64,000 nt of DNA from Bacteroides acidifaciens. GTDB taxonomy: Bacteria > Bacteroidota > Bacteroidia > Bacteroidales > Bacteroidaceae. Below are positions 54,101 to 61,280 of this stretch, piece by piece (the first letter of the stretch is position 1; each line of letters begins with the position of its first letter). The DNA lies in NCBI RefSeq assembly GCF_024623065.1, contig NZ_JANJZR010000019.1, forward strand, positions 1 to 64,000. The letters run 5' to 3'. The position numbers and the translations under genes were made by a program. Below the pieces are notes generated by a model, which was not told the origin of the DNA, made no database searches, and worked only from the letters and a program-made list of their open reading frames with translations.

Positions 54101-54448
54101 CGTAATGGAAAATATTATTTCATGTGGTCGGAAGGTGGCTGGGGACTCCCGAACTATAGTGTAGCATATTCCATTTCAGATTCCCCCTTTGGTCCGTTCA
54201 AAAGGGTTGGTAAAATCCTGGAACAGGATCTTTCGGTAGCTACCGGAGCAGGGCATCATTCGGTGATAAAAGGAGCCGGAGAAGATGAGTGGTATATTGT
54301 TTATCATCGTCGTCCGTTAGGTGAAACAGCAGCAAATAGTCGTGAAACTTGTATTGATCGAATGTATTTTGATGAAAACGGGTATATCAAACCTGTGAAA
54401 ATGACTTTTGAAGGAGTATTACCCAGTCCGTTTGATCGTACGAAGTGA
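51191..54448 (+). CDS. GH92 alpha-mannosidase fused to a GH43 domain
   Basis: The 1,085-residue protein has a signal peptide (about 10-27, ending GMAQ). Residues about 30-760 are a complete GH92 module with VNPFVGTDGYGNVYPG, VFSLWDTYRALHP, HGNEP (Glu614) and GNDDCGQMSAWYM. A linker (LSLPGKTMKYQ) leads to a GH43 five-bladed propeller (about 775-1085) with the three acids in WYADPEG, QPIDQFVF and YVEGPFML. Start: an upstream frame from 51137 overlaps the BSP gene; the ATG at 51191, 8 bases after it, gives the signal peptide. One polypeptide would remove alpha-mannose and a second sugar, perhaps galactofuranose or arabinose-type. The GH43 substrate is not known. Confidence 0.9.
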   Translation: MASRLGKKRLFLVWSCLVSILPGMAQTEKLIDYVNPFVGTDGYGNVYPGAQIPFGGIQMSPDTDSKYYDAASGYKYNHSTLLGFSLTHLSGTGIPDLGDFLFIPGTGEMKLDPGTREEPEKGYRSRYSHEKEWASPNYYAVELSDYGVKAEMTSGVRSGMFRFTYPQSDKAFIMIDMNHTLWQSCEWANLRMENDSTITGYKLVKGWGPERHIYFTATFSKKLTGLRFMQNKKPVIYNTSRFRSSYEAWGKNLMACISFDTKAGEEVIVKTAISSVSTNGAKNNMAELAGLAFDDLKAKGEALWEKELGKYTLTADRKTKRTFYTSAYHAALHPFIFQDADGQFRGLDKNIEKAEGFTNYTVFSLWDTYRALHPWFNLVQQEVNADIANSMLAHYDKSVEKMLPIWSFYGNETWCMIGYHAVSVLADMIVKGVKGFDYERAYEAMKTTAMNPNYDCLPEYRMMGYVPFDKEAESVSKTLEYAYDDYCMAQAAKALGKEDDYRYFLNRALSYQTLIDPETKYMRGKDSQGNWRTPFTPVAYQGPGSVNGWGDITEGFTVQYTWYVPQDVQGYMNEAGADWFRNRLDELFTVELPDDIPGAHDIQGRIGAYWHGNEPCHHVAYLYNYLKEPWKCQKWVRTIADRFYGDTPDALSGNDDCGQMSAWYMFNCIGFYPVAPSSNMYNIGSPCVEAITVRMSNGKAIEMVADNWSPKNVYVKELYVNGKKYDKSYLKYEDIRDGVKLRFVMSSKPNYKRAVSDEAVAPSLSLPGKTMKYQATFSEKKTSGNPVFKGWYADPEGVVFGDEYWIYPTYSAPYDEQTFMDAFSSKDLVNWTKHPKVISKENISWLRRALWAPAVLAANDKYYLFFGANDIQNNNEVGGIGVATSDNPAGPFKDALGKPLIDKIVHGAQPIDQFVFKDDDGQYYMYYGGWGHCNMVKMAPDLLSIVPFEDGTMYKEVTPENYVEGPFMLKRNGKYYFMWSEGGWGLPNYSVAYSISDSPFGPFKRVGKILEQDLSVATGAGHHSVIKGAGEDEWYIVYHRRPLGETAANSRETCIDRMYFDENGYIKPVKMTFEGVLPSPFDRTK

Positions 54449-54501
54449 TGTTTTTATTACATTGCCACTGTAAAACGATTAATTAATTAAATATCTAAAT
54501 C

Positions 54502-56448
54502 ATGAGAAGATATATCCTGTTAGTTGTGTGTTTGTGCTTGGTTTCACTACTTCATGCGCAGAACCGGTTAGAGTTGGTTTCTCCCAATGGAGAACTGAAA
54601 GTGTCCTTGAATCTCTCGGATAAAATCTATTATAGTATAGATTATAACGGAGATGTATTGTTGAAAGACAATTCTCTTCTGTTGGTTCTGAAAAATCAAG
54701 TGTTGGGACAGAATCCTAAGTTGCGTCGTCAGAAGCAATGGAATATCGACGAGCAATTAACTCCTATTGTTCCTTTGAAATATTCGAAAGTCAGTAATCG
54801 TTATAATCAATTGCTACTGACCTTCAAAGACTATTCAGTAGAATTCCGTGCTTTTGACGATGGAGTTGCTTACCGGTTTATTACCTCACAAAAAGGGGAT
54901 GTTGAAGTAATGAACGAAGAGTGTGCTATCAACTTCCCGTCGGATTATCTTCTTCACTTGCAACAACCGGGAAGTTTCCATACAGCTTATGAGGAACCTT
55001 ACACACATGTTCAAAGTAATGCGTGGAAGCCTGAAGAACGGATAGCTGTTTTGCCGGTATTGGTTGACACACAAAAAGACTATAAAATATTAATCAGCGA
55101 GTCGGATCTGGCTGATTATCCATGTATGTTTCTCAAAGGAACGGGCACGAACGGAGCAATCTCTGTTTTTCCTAAAGCTCCGCTTGCGTTTGCCGAGAAT
55201 AGTGATCGTAGCGTGAAGATTACTCAAGAAGCTGATTACATCGCTAAAACAAAAGGTACGAGAAATTATCCTTGGCGTTACTTTGTGATAAGTAAAAATG
55301 ATAAGCAGTTGCTTGAGAACACAATGACTTATAAACTGGCTGAAAAGAATCAACTCCAGGATGTTTCATGGATTAAGCCGGGACAGGTGAGCTGGGAATG
55401 GTGGAATGACGCTTCTCCTTACGGACCGGATGTGAATTTTGTTTCCGGTTATAACTTGGATACTTATAAGTATTACATTGATTTTGCTTCTAAATTTGGT
55501 ATTCCATATATCATTATGGATGAAGGCTGGGCTAAAAGTACGCGTGATCCTTATACGCCTAATCCTAAAGTTGACTTGCACGAGTTGATTCGTTATGGCA
55601 AGGAAAAAAATGTAGGGATTGTGCTTTGGCTGACGTGGTTGACGGTAGAAAACAATTTTGATCTTTTCAAGACTTTCAAGGAATGGGGAGTAAAAGGACT
55701 TAAGATTGATTTCATGGACAGAAGTGACCAGTGGATGGTCAACTTTTACGAACGGGTAGCCCGGGAAGCAGCCAAGCATCATTTGTTTGTCGATTTTCAT
55801 GGATCTTTCAAACCGGCCGGACTGGAATATAAATATCCGAATGTGTTGTCTTACGAAGGAGTGCGTGGCATGGAACAAATGGGCGGTTGCTATCCGGACA
55901 ATAGTCTGTATTTGCCGTTTATGCGCAATGCTGTTGGTCCGATGGATTATACTCCCGGAGCGATGATCAGCATGCAGCCTAATGTGTATCGGTCGGAACG
56001 TCCTAATGCTGCAAGTATCGGAACACGTGCTTATCAGTTGGCACTCTTTGTGGTTTTTGAGAGTGGTTTGCAGATGTTGGCGGATAATCCTACTCTTTAT
56101 TATCGTAATGAAGATTGTACCCGTTTCATCACACAAGTGCCCGTAACGTGGGACGAGACTGTGGCACTGGAAGCTAAAACAGGTGAATATGTCATTGTAG
56201 CAAAACGGAAAGGAGATAAGTGGTTTATAGGAGGAATGACTAATAATGGTAAAAAGGAACGTGAGTTTACCATAAAGTTAGATTTCTTGGATAAAGATCG
56301 CTCTTATCAAATGACCTCTTTTGAGGATGGTATCAACGCAGGACGTCAGGCGATGGATTATCGTTGCAAGTCATCCCAGGTGAAAGCCGGAGAGCAGCTA
56401 ACTATAAAGATGGTTAGAAATGGCGGCTTTGTAGCTGTCATTGAGTAA
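54502..56448 (+). CDS. GH97 glycosidase, retaining (alpha-galactosidase) type
   Basis: The 648-residue protein has a signal peptide (to about 19), an N-terminal beta-sandwich (about 22-280), a TIM barrel and a C-terminal sandwich. GH97 splits into inverting alpha-glucosidases such as SusB and retaining enzymes with an Asp nucleophile. Here GLKIDFMDR (Asp403) and SYEGVRGME (about 450-458) match the retaining group, whose known members are alpha-galactosidases. DEGW (340-343) is near the calcium-site region. It is the last gene of the operon, 53 bases after GH92-GH43. The alpha-galactosidase call is inference from the nucleophile. Confidence 0.87.
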   Translation: MRRYILLVVCLCLVSLLHAQNRLELVSPNGELKVSLNLSDKIYYSIDYNGDVLLKDNSLLLVLKNQVLGQNPKLRRQKQWNIDEQLTPIVPLKYSKVSNRYNQLLLTFKDYSVEFRAFDDGVAYRFITSQKGDVEVMNEECAINFPSDYLLHLQQPGSFHTAYEEPYTHVQSNAWKPEERIAVLPVLVDTQKDYKILISESDLADYPCMFLKGTGTNGAISVFPKAPLAFAENSDRSVKITQEADYIAKTKGTRNYPWRYFVISKNDKQLLENTMTYKLAEKNQLQDVSWIKPGQVSWEWWNDASPYGPDVNFVSGYNLDTYKYYIDFASKFGIPYIIMDEGWAKSTRDPYTPNPKVDLHELIRYGKEKNVGIVLWLTWLTVENNFDLFKTFKEWGVKGLKIDFMDRSDQWMVNFYERVAREAAKHHLFVDFHGSFKPAGLEYKYPNVLSYEGVRGMEQMGGCYPDNSLYLPFMRNAVGPMDYTPGAMISMQPNVYRSERPNAASIGTRAYQLALFVVFESGLQMLADNPTLYYRNEDCTRFITQVPVTWDETVALEAKTGEYVIVAKRKGDKWFIGGMTNNGKKEREFTIKLDFLDKDRSYQMTSFEDGINAGRQAMDYRCKSSQVKAGEQLTIKMVRNGGFVAVIE

Positions 56449-56529
56449 CAGAATATTTAATTTATAATGTTCCTCCCTCTCTTTCAAATTTAATTTTAAC
56501 AGCGTCTCCCAGAGAAGATTTTTGAATTT

Positions 56530-56684
56530 CATTTCTCATATTCTCATTCGTTAGATGTAAATGACAGAAAACTAATAGGATAGATTATGAGAAATGATTT
56601 TTGAAACAGCATTTCTCATAGTTTCTCCGTAAAAAAGCTCGGATTTGATCCTGTTTCTCATACTTGTTGCATTCATTTCTCATA
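56530..56684. repeat. repeated CATTTCTCATA words with one inverted copy
   Basis: CATTTCTCATA or one-base variants occur at 56530-56540, 56610-56620, 56652-56662 and 56674-56684; the inverse TATGAGAAATG is at 56586-56596. Copies at 56586 and 56610 form a perfect 11-bp hairpin with a 13-nt loop. The last two direct copies are 22 bases apart. There is no reading frame here. Confidence 0.6.
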
Positions 56685-56766
56685 GTGTATCGGAAATAGT
56701 AATGAATCAATGAAACTATGCAATCTTCGTTTACTTCTGTTACATCTTTCATTTGTCCCATATATT

Positions 56767-56900
56767 GTGGGAAAGTATTCCCTCATATTATGGGAATTTA
56801 TTCCCGCAAAATGTGGGAATACTTTCCCTACTAATAGGGAATCTTTTCCCTGTTAACTGGGAATACTTCTCTTGTTAATAGGGAAACTTTGCCTCACTGT
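56767..56900. repeat. 22-23-bp array of GGGAA...TTCCC dyads
   Basis: GGGAA starts at 56769, 56792, 56815, 56837, 56859 and 56881: steps of 23, 23, 22, 22 and 22. Four of the six units continue as GGGAA-N4-TTCCC (for example GGGAAAGTATTCCC), a dyad that can form a short hairpin; the last two are degraded. The spacers between them are unlike each other. No gene or terminator explains it. The rest of 56449-56980 holds nothing else that I can support. Confidence 0.7.
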
Positions 56901-56980
56901 ACTTCTTTGGTATTAGTTGTGTACTTCCCTAATTTATAAGAAAGTCTGCTATTTGAAAAGATTATTACTTGGATAGATTA

Positions 56981-57499
56981 TTACTTGGGCAGAGAAGGAA
57001 TAAGAGAGGCTTTTTTCAGCTCTTCTTCGAAGTTGGGAGTGAAGATTCCTTTACCCAGATTTTCTTTTATTTCTTCGATCTTCCAAAATCGTCCATCGTC
57101 CAGTTCGTCGCTGGGGTGGATTTCTTCCTCATAAACGGTTTTGTGGACAAAAACAAGCTCTTTTTCACGGCTGGATTCAAAAACATAACTGGTGAGAAGC
57201 TCGGGGGTGAAGTCTGTGATGCCTAATTCTTCACGGACTTCTCTCTTTAGGGCGATTTCTACACTTTCGCCCAAATCAATATGTCCGCCCACAGCCGTAT
57301 CCCATTTTCCTGGTTGAATGTCTTTCCATTCGGGACGTTTCTGTAAGTAGATGTCTCCTTGGGCATTGAATACGTGAAGGTGAACCACCGGATGAAGCAG
57401 TTTGCTACCACTGTGACATTCTCCGCGAGTGGCGGCTCCGGTGATATTTCCTTGTTCGTCTACGATAGGGAACATTTCCTGGTTATTATCGCTTGGCAT
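56981..57499 (-). CDS. NUDIX hydrolase
   Basis: The 172-residue protein has the complete Nudix box GGHIDLGESVEIALKREV followed by REELGI (about 90-112), with all metal-binding Glu residues. The N-terminal VDEQGNITGAATRGECH and the later PEWKDIQPGKWDTAV resemble the isopentenyl-diphosphate isomerase-like and YfcD-type Nudix proteins. It hydrolyses a nucleoside-diphosphate-linked or similar compound; the substrate cannot be told. It lies 54 bases downstream of queA in the same direction. Confidence 0.9.
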   Translation of the reverse strand: MPSDNNQEMFPIVDEQGNITGAATRGECHSGSKLLHPVVHLHVFNAQGDIYLQKRPEWKDIQPGKWDTAVGGHIDLGESVEIALKREVREELGITDFTPELLTSYVFESSREKELVFVHKTVYEEEIHPSDELDDGRFWKIEEIKENLGKGIFTPNFEEELKKASLIPSLPK

Positions 57500-57553
57500 A
57501 GTGTCTTTTATATTGGGTAAAATTGGGTAAAATCTTTCGGAGAGGAGAATATT

Positions 57554-58774
57554 TTATGGTATTAATAAAGAAGAATCTCCATAACTTAAGAACCGGAAGT
57601 CATGCGCCAGTGCATAATCATAAATAGTGCGCCAATTCCCTTTTACAAAAGCTGAAACCAAAAGCAGCAAGGTACTTTGTGGCTGATGGAAATTAGTAAC
57701 CATCGCTTTCACTATTTTATAATTGTATCCTGGTGCTATGATAATCTGTGTACTGGTGTGAAGGGTTTCCAAACCATTCCTGTCGAGATATCCTAATATC
57801 TTTTGCAGCGCAACAACGGGAGGAATCTGGTCGTACTTTTCATAAGGCTGCCATTGTTTGACACGCAGTTCTTCTTCCGTAGCGTATGGATTTTCAGCCA
57901 ATGTGACTCCAATGTGATACAGACTTTCTAGAGTTCGTACAGAAGTAGTCCCTACTGCAATAGCACGACCGTCGTGGTCAATCAGTTTTTTGATGGTGCT
58001 CCGGTTAACCGATATATATTCCGTGTGCATCTCGTGACCTTCGATTTCTTCACTTTTTACAGGTTTGAATGTGCCTGCTCCTACATGTAGGGTTAATTCT
58101 TCAAGATCAATCCCTTTCTCTTGAAGTGCATCCAATACTCGTGGAGTGAAATGTAATCCCGCCGTGGGCGCAGCTACCGAACCTTTAATCTTAGAATAAA
58201 CAGTCTGATAGGTCTCCTTGTCACTTTCTTCTGTATCCCGGTTTAAGTAAGGAGGAATAGGAAGTTCTCCGAATACTTCAAGGATATCGGCAAACGTCAC
58301 TTCCGGATTATCCCATGCAAAATCTACCCAATGGCTGGTTCCTTTACATTCTCCTCGGGTAACGGTCAGGGTAATAGGGAATCCTTTGACGGTCATTTCG
58401 CGTTTCAACCGTCCGTCTTTCCATTTCTTCAGATTGCCGATCATACAAAGCCAGGCGGCATGTGCTGTCTGTTGGAAATTCAAGACATAATCGTTTGGCT
58501 GGATCGGCTCAAGACAAAACACTTCGATCAGTGCTCCCGTCTCTTTTCGAAAATGGAGGCGTGCCTGGATGACTTTCGTATTATTGAATATCATCAGGCT
58601 GTCTTGCGGCAGATATTCCGGCAAAGAAGTGAAAACATCTTCACTGACTTCTCCACGACGGTATATTAAGAGTTTGGACTGGTCGCGGGTAGGCAACGGG
58701 AATTTTGCAATACGTTCATCCGGAAGAGGATAATTGTATTCACTGATATGGATATGTCTAGGATCTTCTTTCAT
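57554..58774 (-). CDS. queA: S-adenosylmethionine:tRNA ribosyltransferase-isomerase
   Basis: The 406-residue enzyme has the QueA beginning YPLPDERIAKFPLPTRDQSK and the family motifs VAAPTAGLHFT, EELTLHVGAGTFKPV and TTSVRTLESL. Near the end are NFHQPQSTLLLLVSAF and FLSYGDSSLL. It moves the ribose of AdoMet to preQ1 in tRNA to make epoxyqueuosine. The ATG at 58774 is chosen over a TTG three codons upstream. The gene begins 15 bases after the terminator stem of the tRNA-Pro gene. Confidence 0.95.
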   Translation of the reverse strand: MKEDPRHIHISEYNYPLPDERIAKFPLPTRDQSKLLIYRRGEVSEDVFTSLPEYLPQDSLMIFNNTKVIQARLHFRKETGALIEVFCLEPIQPNDYVLNFQQTAHAAWLCMIGNLKKWKDGRLKREMTVKGFPITLTVTRGECKGTSHWVDFAWDNPEVTFADILEVFGELPIPPYLNRDTEESDKETYQTVYSKIKGSVAAPTAGLHFTPRVLDALQEKGIDLEELTLHVGAGTFKPVKSEEIEGHEMHTEYISVNRSTIKKLIDHDGRAIAVGTTSVRTLESLYHIGVTLAENPYATEEELRVKQWQPYEKYDQIPPVVALQKILGYLDRNGLETLHTSTQIIIAPGYNYKIVKAMVTNFHQPQSTLLLLVSAFVKGNWRTIYDYALAHDFRFLSYGDSSLLIP

Positions 58775-58788
58775 TGTTTTCAAAATAA

Positions 58789-58824
58789 AAAGAGGTTAGA
58801 ACCCATTCGGTTTCTAACCTCTTT
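58789..58824 (-). terminator. terminator of tRNA-Pro in the queA leader
   Basis: A perfect 13-bp stem (58789-58801 with 58812-58824) and a 10-nt loop are followed leftward by a T-rich run. It sits right behind the tRNA and ends 15 bases before the queA start, so it may also control queA. Confidence 0.8.
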
Positions 58825-58830
58825 AACCAG

Positions 58831-58905
58831 TCGGGGTGACTGGATTCGAACCAGCGACCACACGCCCCCCAGACGCGTACTCTAACCGGGCTGAGCTACA
58901 CCCCG
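58831..58905 (-). tRNA. tRNA-Pro(GGG)
   Basis: Read leftward from 58905 it forms a full cloverleaf: acceptor stem CGGGGTG with CACCCCG, D-arm TAGCTCAGCCCGG, anticodon loop CTGGGGG with anticodon GGG (proline), and T-arm GGTTCGAATCC. The discriminator is A. CCA is not encoded. A mutated copy of its 5' half lies at 60072-60125. Confidence 0.93.
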
Positions 58906-58927
58906 AATTGCGGATGCAAAGGTAGTG
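58873..58927. repeat. repeat copy 1: 5' half of tRNA-Pro plus upstream flank
   Basis: About 55 bases (the 5' part of the tRNA and 22 bases of its upstream flank) recur at 60072-60125 with one deletion and three substitutions. The copies have the same orientation and bracket the HigBA module. The gap 58928-59157 has no gene; it contains TA-rich sequence only. Confidence 0.75.
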
Positions 58928-59157
58928 CTTTATTTTAAATCTACAAATAAATCGTTGTAAAATATATATATATGTCTGTTGCAAATGATTTATCTTGCTT
59001 ATTATTAGTGTTATACATTCATACGGTCAAGTGCTATTTAGATAAGATTCTAAATAGCAATGAGGCAACTTCGGTGGTTGTTTTATATCCTATATAGTGC
59101 AAAATACATGCAAAAAGCCTCGTTTTATTACAATAGATAAGAAATAATTCGCTAATA

Positions 59158-59188
59158 TTGCGAATTTTACAATTATATGTTATCTTTG
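59158..59188 (+). promoter_or_regulatory. promoter of the HigBA module
   Basis: TTG (59158-59160), 20 bases, TATCTTTG (59181-59188). Transcription would start near 59195, so the toxin gene starts at the ATG at 59209 and not further upstream. Confidence 0.65.
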
Positions 59189-59208
59189 TATTATCAAAGA
59201 ACAAATGC

Positions 59209-59529
59209 ATGAATGTAGAATTTGAAAAAGAGTATTTGGTAGAACTTTACGAAAAAGGAAAGACCGATGATAAGAAACATCGATTTCAGCCTCAAATAAT
59301 CAATGGCTATTTGAAGTGTGTTAAGGCTCTATTGAATGCTTCCCGAATGGAAGATTTATATCAATATAGAGCTTTGAACTATGAAAAGTTGAAAGGTGAT
59401 AAAAAAGGGATTTCCTCTTTGCGTATCAATGACCAATATAGGTTGGAATTTCGGGAAATTACCAATGCAGGCAATCAAACAGTTGTAGAAATATGTTCTT
59501 TGGTAGATATTACGAATCATTATAAATAG
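59209..59529 (+). CDS. HigB-like toxin (RelE superfamily)
   Basis: The 106-residue protein has the HigB/RelE plan: an N-terminal helix pair (EFEKEYLVELYEKGK), then FQPQIINGYLKCVKALLNA, and the late beta strands SLRINDQYRLEFREI and VVEICSLVDITNHYK. The Arg in INDQYRLEF is the usual family active-site Arg. HigB cuts mRNA on the ribosome. The antitoxin gene follows after 5 bases, the HigBA order (toxin first). A longer frame to 59158 is excluded by the promoter. Confidence 0.87.
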   Translation: MNVEFEKEYLVELYEKGKTDDKKHRFQPQIINGYLKCVKALLNASRMEDLYQYRALNYEKLKGDKKGISSLRINDQYRLEFREITNAGNQTVVEICSLVDITNHYK

Positions 59530-59534
59530 GAACT

Positions 59535-59855
59535 ATGAGTATAACAGCGAACAATTTACAATCATTCCGTCCCTACCATCCGGGAGAACTGGTTAAGGAA
59601 GAATTGGAATGCAGAGGCATAAAACAAAAGGACTTTGCAAAGAAGTTTGGTTTGTCTTATTCCGCTTTAAATGAGACGTTAAATGCAAAACGACCAATAA
59701 CCACTGAGTTTGCTTTGTTCTTAGAGGCGGCTTTAGGTATCAATGCCGATTTGCTGGTAAGAATGCAAACAGACTATAATATACAAGTGGCACGAAAGAA
59801 TAATTCTTTGCTTGAAAAGTTGAATAATATAAAGAAGATAGCAGCCGTATTTTAA
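59535..59855 (+). CDS. HigA-like antitoxin (HTH Xre family)
   Basis: The 106-residue protein has the HigA signature RPYHPGELVKEELECRGI followed by an HTH (KQKDFAKKFGLSYSALNETL, about 35-54) and NAKRPITTEFALFLEAALG. It would bind HigB and its own promoter at 59158-59188. The stop is followed by 340 bases without a gene, in which only the repeat at 60072-60125 and the hairpin at 60135-60164 stand out. Confidence 0.9.
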   Translation: MSITANNLQSFRPYHPGELVKEELECRGIKQKDFAKKFGLSYSALNETLNAKRPITTEFALFLEAALGINADLLVRMQTDYNIQVARKNNSLLEKLNNIKKIAAVF

Positions 59856-60071
59856 AGTGGATACACAAAGCGCACCTGTAAACTCTTCAATGCAACAGTG
59901 CAAACTACACCTAACAGACCGCAATAATAGGATTAATTAAGCCAAGTTTCCCGAAAACCTTATTCGTAGGATATTCGCAGGTAAAAAAATAGGGAGCTAA
60001 GTAATAACTTAACTCATTGATTTATATTGTTCTATGAAATTGTTATCGGTAATCTTATTCAATTCCACCAA

Positions 60072-60125
60072 ACGCGTACTCTACCGGGCTGAGCTACATC
60101 CCGAATTGCGGATGCAGAAGTAGTG
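60072..60125. repeat. repeat copy 2: truncated, mutated tRNA-Pro fragment
   Basis: 54 bases nearly identical to 58873-58927 (the 5' half of tRNA-Pro plus flank) but with no 3' half, so it cannot be a working tRNA. Together the copies look like the footprint of an insertion or duplication at the tRNA. No integrase gene is present between them. Confidence 0.75.
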
Positions 60126-60134
60126 ATGGAAGAG

Positions 60135-60164
60135 AAAGGGAATGAAGTCTATTTCATTCCCTTT
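60135..60164 (-). terminator. terminator of aroB
   Basis: An 11-bp stem (AAAGGGAATGA at 60135-60145 with TCATTCCCTTT at 60154-60164) with an 8-nt loop lies 30 bases past the aroB stop. A T run follows on the rightward side only, so it may serve both directions. Confidence 0.55.
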
Positions 60165-60194
60165 TATTATGCGGTATATCTGATGTAGGATGGG

Positions 60195-61256
60195 TTAAAT
60201 TCCCATACATTCGCGATAGAAGTCGAGCATTTCGAAGATAGTGTCCTTATCGGCAGTCTGATTGATGCAAATGTCTCCGATATCTTTCAGTAAGGTGAAA
60301 TTGATAGTACCTGAAGTATTCTTTTTATCATGCGTCATAAAAGCATACAATTGGTCGTATTTTTTGCAGTCGAAGGTAAATACGCCATAATTCTCCTTGA
60401 TAAACTGGATCGTTTGCCGCATTTTCTCTTTCGGGAAACCTACTTTGAGATGAGAAAGATACAGTTCGCACACAATTCCCCAAGCTACTGCATATCCATG
60501 TAATACAGGACGGTTCTCAGCCAGTGCCATACTTTCGAACGCATGTCCTACGGTGTGTCCCAGATTTAATGCTTTGCGGATTCCATGTTCGAGGGGATCC
60601 TGCTCTACGATGTCTTCTTTCACTTGTACCGATCGACCTACCAATTGTTTGAGAGCTGCATAATCAATACTAGAGGAATCGAATTTGAGCAATTCTGCCC
60701 AATGTGCCGTATTGCTAATCAACCCATGCTTCAACATTTCAGCATATCCGGAGAAGAAATTGTGTGTATCCAATGTACGCAGGAATTCCGTTTCAATCAA
60801 TACACTGCTTGCCGGAGCGAATGCACCGATTTCATTTTTCAGTCCGTTGAAGTTGATTCCTGTCTTGCCGCCGACGGAAGCGTCCACCATAGCCAGCAGG
60901 GTGGTTGGTATGTTGATATAAGAGATGCCACGTTTGAATGTAGCTGCGGCAAAACCGCCTAGATCCGTCACCATTCCCCCGCCGAGGTTGATAAGTAAAG
61001 AGTGGCGCGTAGCTCCTTGGGTGCTTAATGCCATCCATACAGAAGCAAGTGTTTCCACCGTTTTATGTACATCCTCAGCTCCGATACAGATTTCAACGGC
61101 ATCTTTCAGTAAGGTGGTTTCCTTCAGCGAAGGCAGGCAGAGATGCCGGGTATGCTCGTCTGTGAGGACGAATAATTTGTCATGCGGACATAGCTCAATG
61201 GCACGACCGAGGCTCGTTTCCAAGCTTTCGCAGAGAATAACTTCTTGTTTACTCAT
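60195..61256 (-). CDS. aroB: 3-dehydroquinate synthase
   Basis: The 353-residue enzyme has the AroB core: NLGGGMVTDLGGFAAATF (NAD-binding), YINIPTTLLAMVDASVGGKTGIN, KHGLI, and metal ligands in LNLGHTVGHAFE. It turns DAHP into 3-dehydroquinate in the shikimate pathway. The family N-terminus begins at the Met at 61256; the frame stays open upstream to 61340, across the promoter region. A TACATTTG box on this strand (61288-61281) is 25 bases upstream of the start. Confidence 0.94.
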   Translation of the reverse strand: MSKQEVILCESLETSLGRAIELCPHDKLFVLTDEHTRHLCLPSLKETTLLKDAVEICIGAEDVHKTVETLASVWMALSTQGATRHSLLINLGGGMVTDLGGFAAATFKRGISYINIPTTLLAMVDASVGGKTGINFNGLKNEIGAFAPASSVLIETEFLRTLDTHNFFSGYAEMLKHGLISNTAHWAELLKFDSSSIDYAALKQLVGRSVQVKEDIVEQDPLEHGIRKALNLGHTVGHAFESMALAENRPVLHGYAVAWGIVCELYLSHLKVGFPKEKMRQTIQFIKENYGVFTFDCKKYDQLYAFMTHDKKNTSGTINFTLLKDIGDICINQTADKDTIFEMLDFYRECMGI

Positions 61257-61280
61257 GATTCTTTTTGCTTTTTTACTCTG

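Larger units (their letters stand above)
36388..56448 (+). other. polysaccharide utilization locus (regulator, SusC/D, three GH92, BSP, GH43, GH97)
   Basis: Eight rightward genes: regulator, SusC, SusD, GH92, GH92, BSP-type peptidase, GH92-GH43 and GH97. The enzyme set points to alpha-mannose-rich glycans, with the first GH92 of the phosphate-type and the GH97 of the galactosidase type. A mannoprotein or phosphomannan-like target is a fair inference. Two promoters with shared upstream elements (before susC and before the first GH92) suggest two transcripts. Order and content resemble the B. thetaiotaomicron locus with three GH92 genes around a BSP gene, from memory. Confidence 0.85.

Noticed and set aside
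56767-56900. CRISPR-like array of GGGAA units
   Set aside because: Repeats are only 5-14 bases, spacers about 9-17, and there are no cas genes.
60072-60125. Second tRNA-Pro gene
   Set aside because: Only the 5' half is present and it has a deletion and a substitution in paired regions; no T-arm follows.
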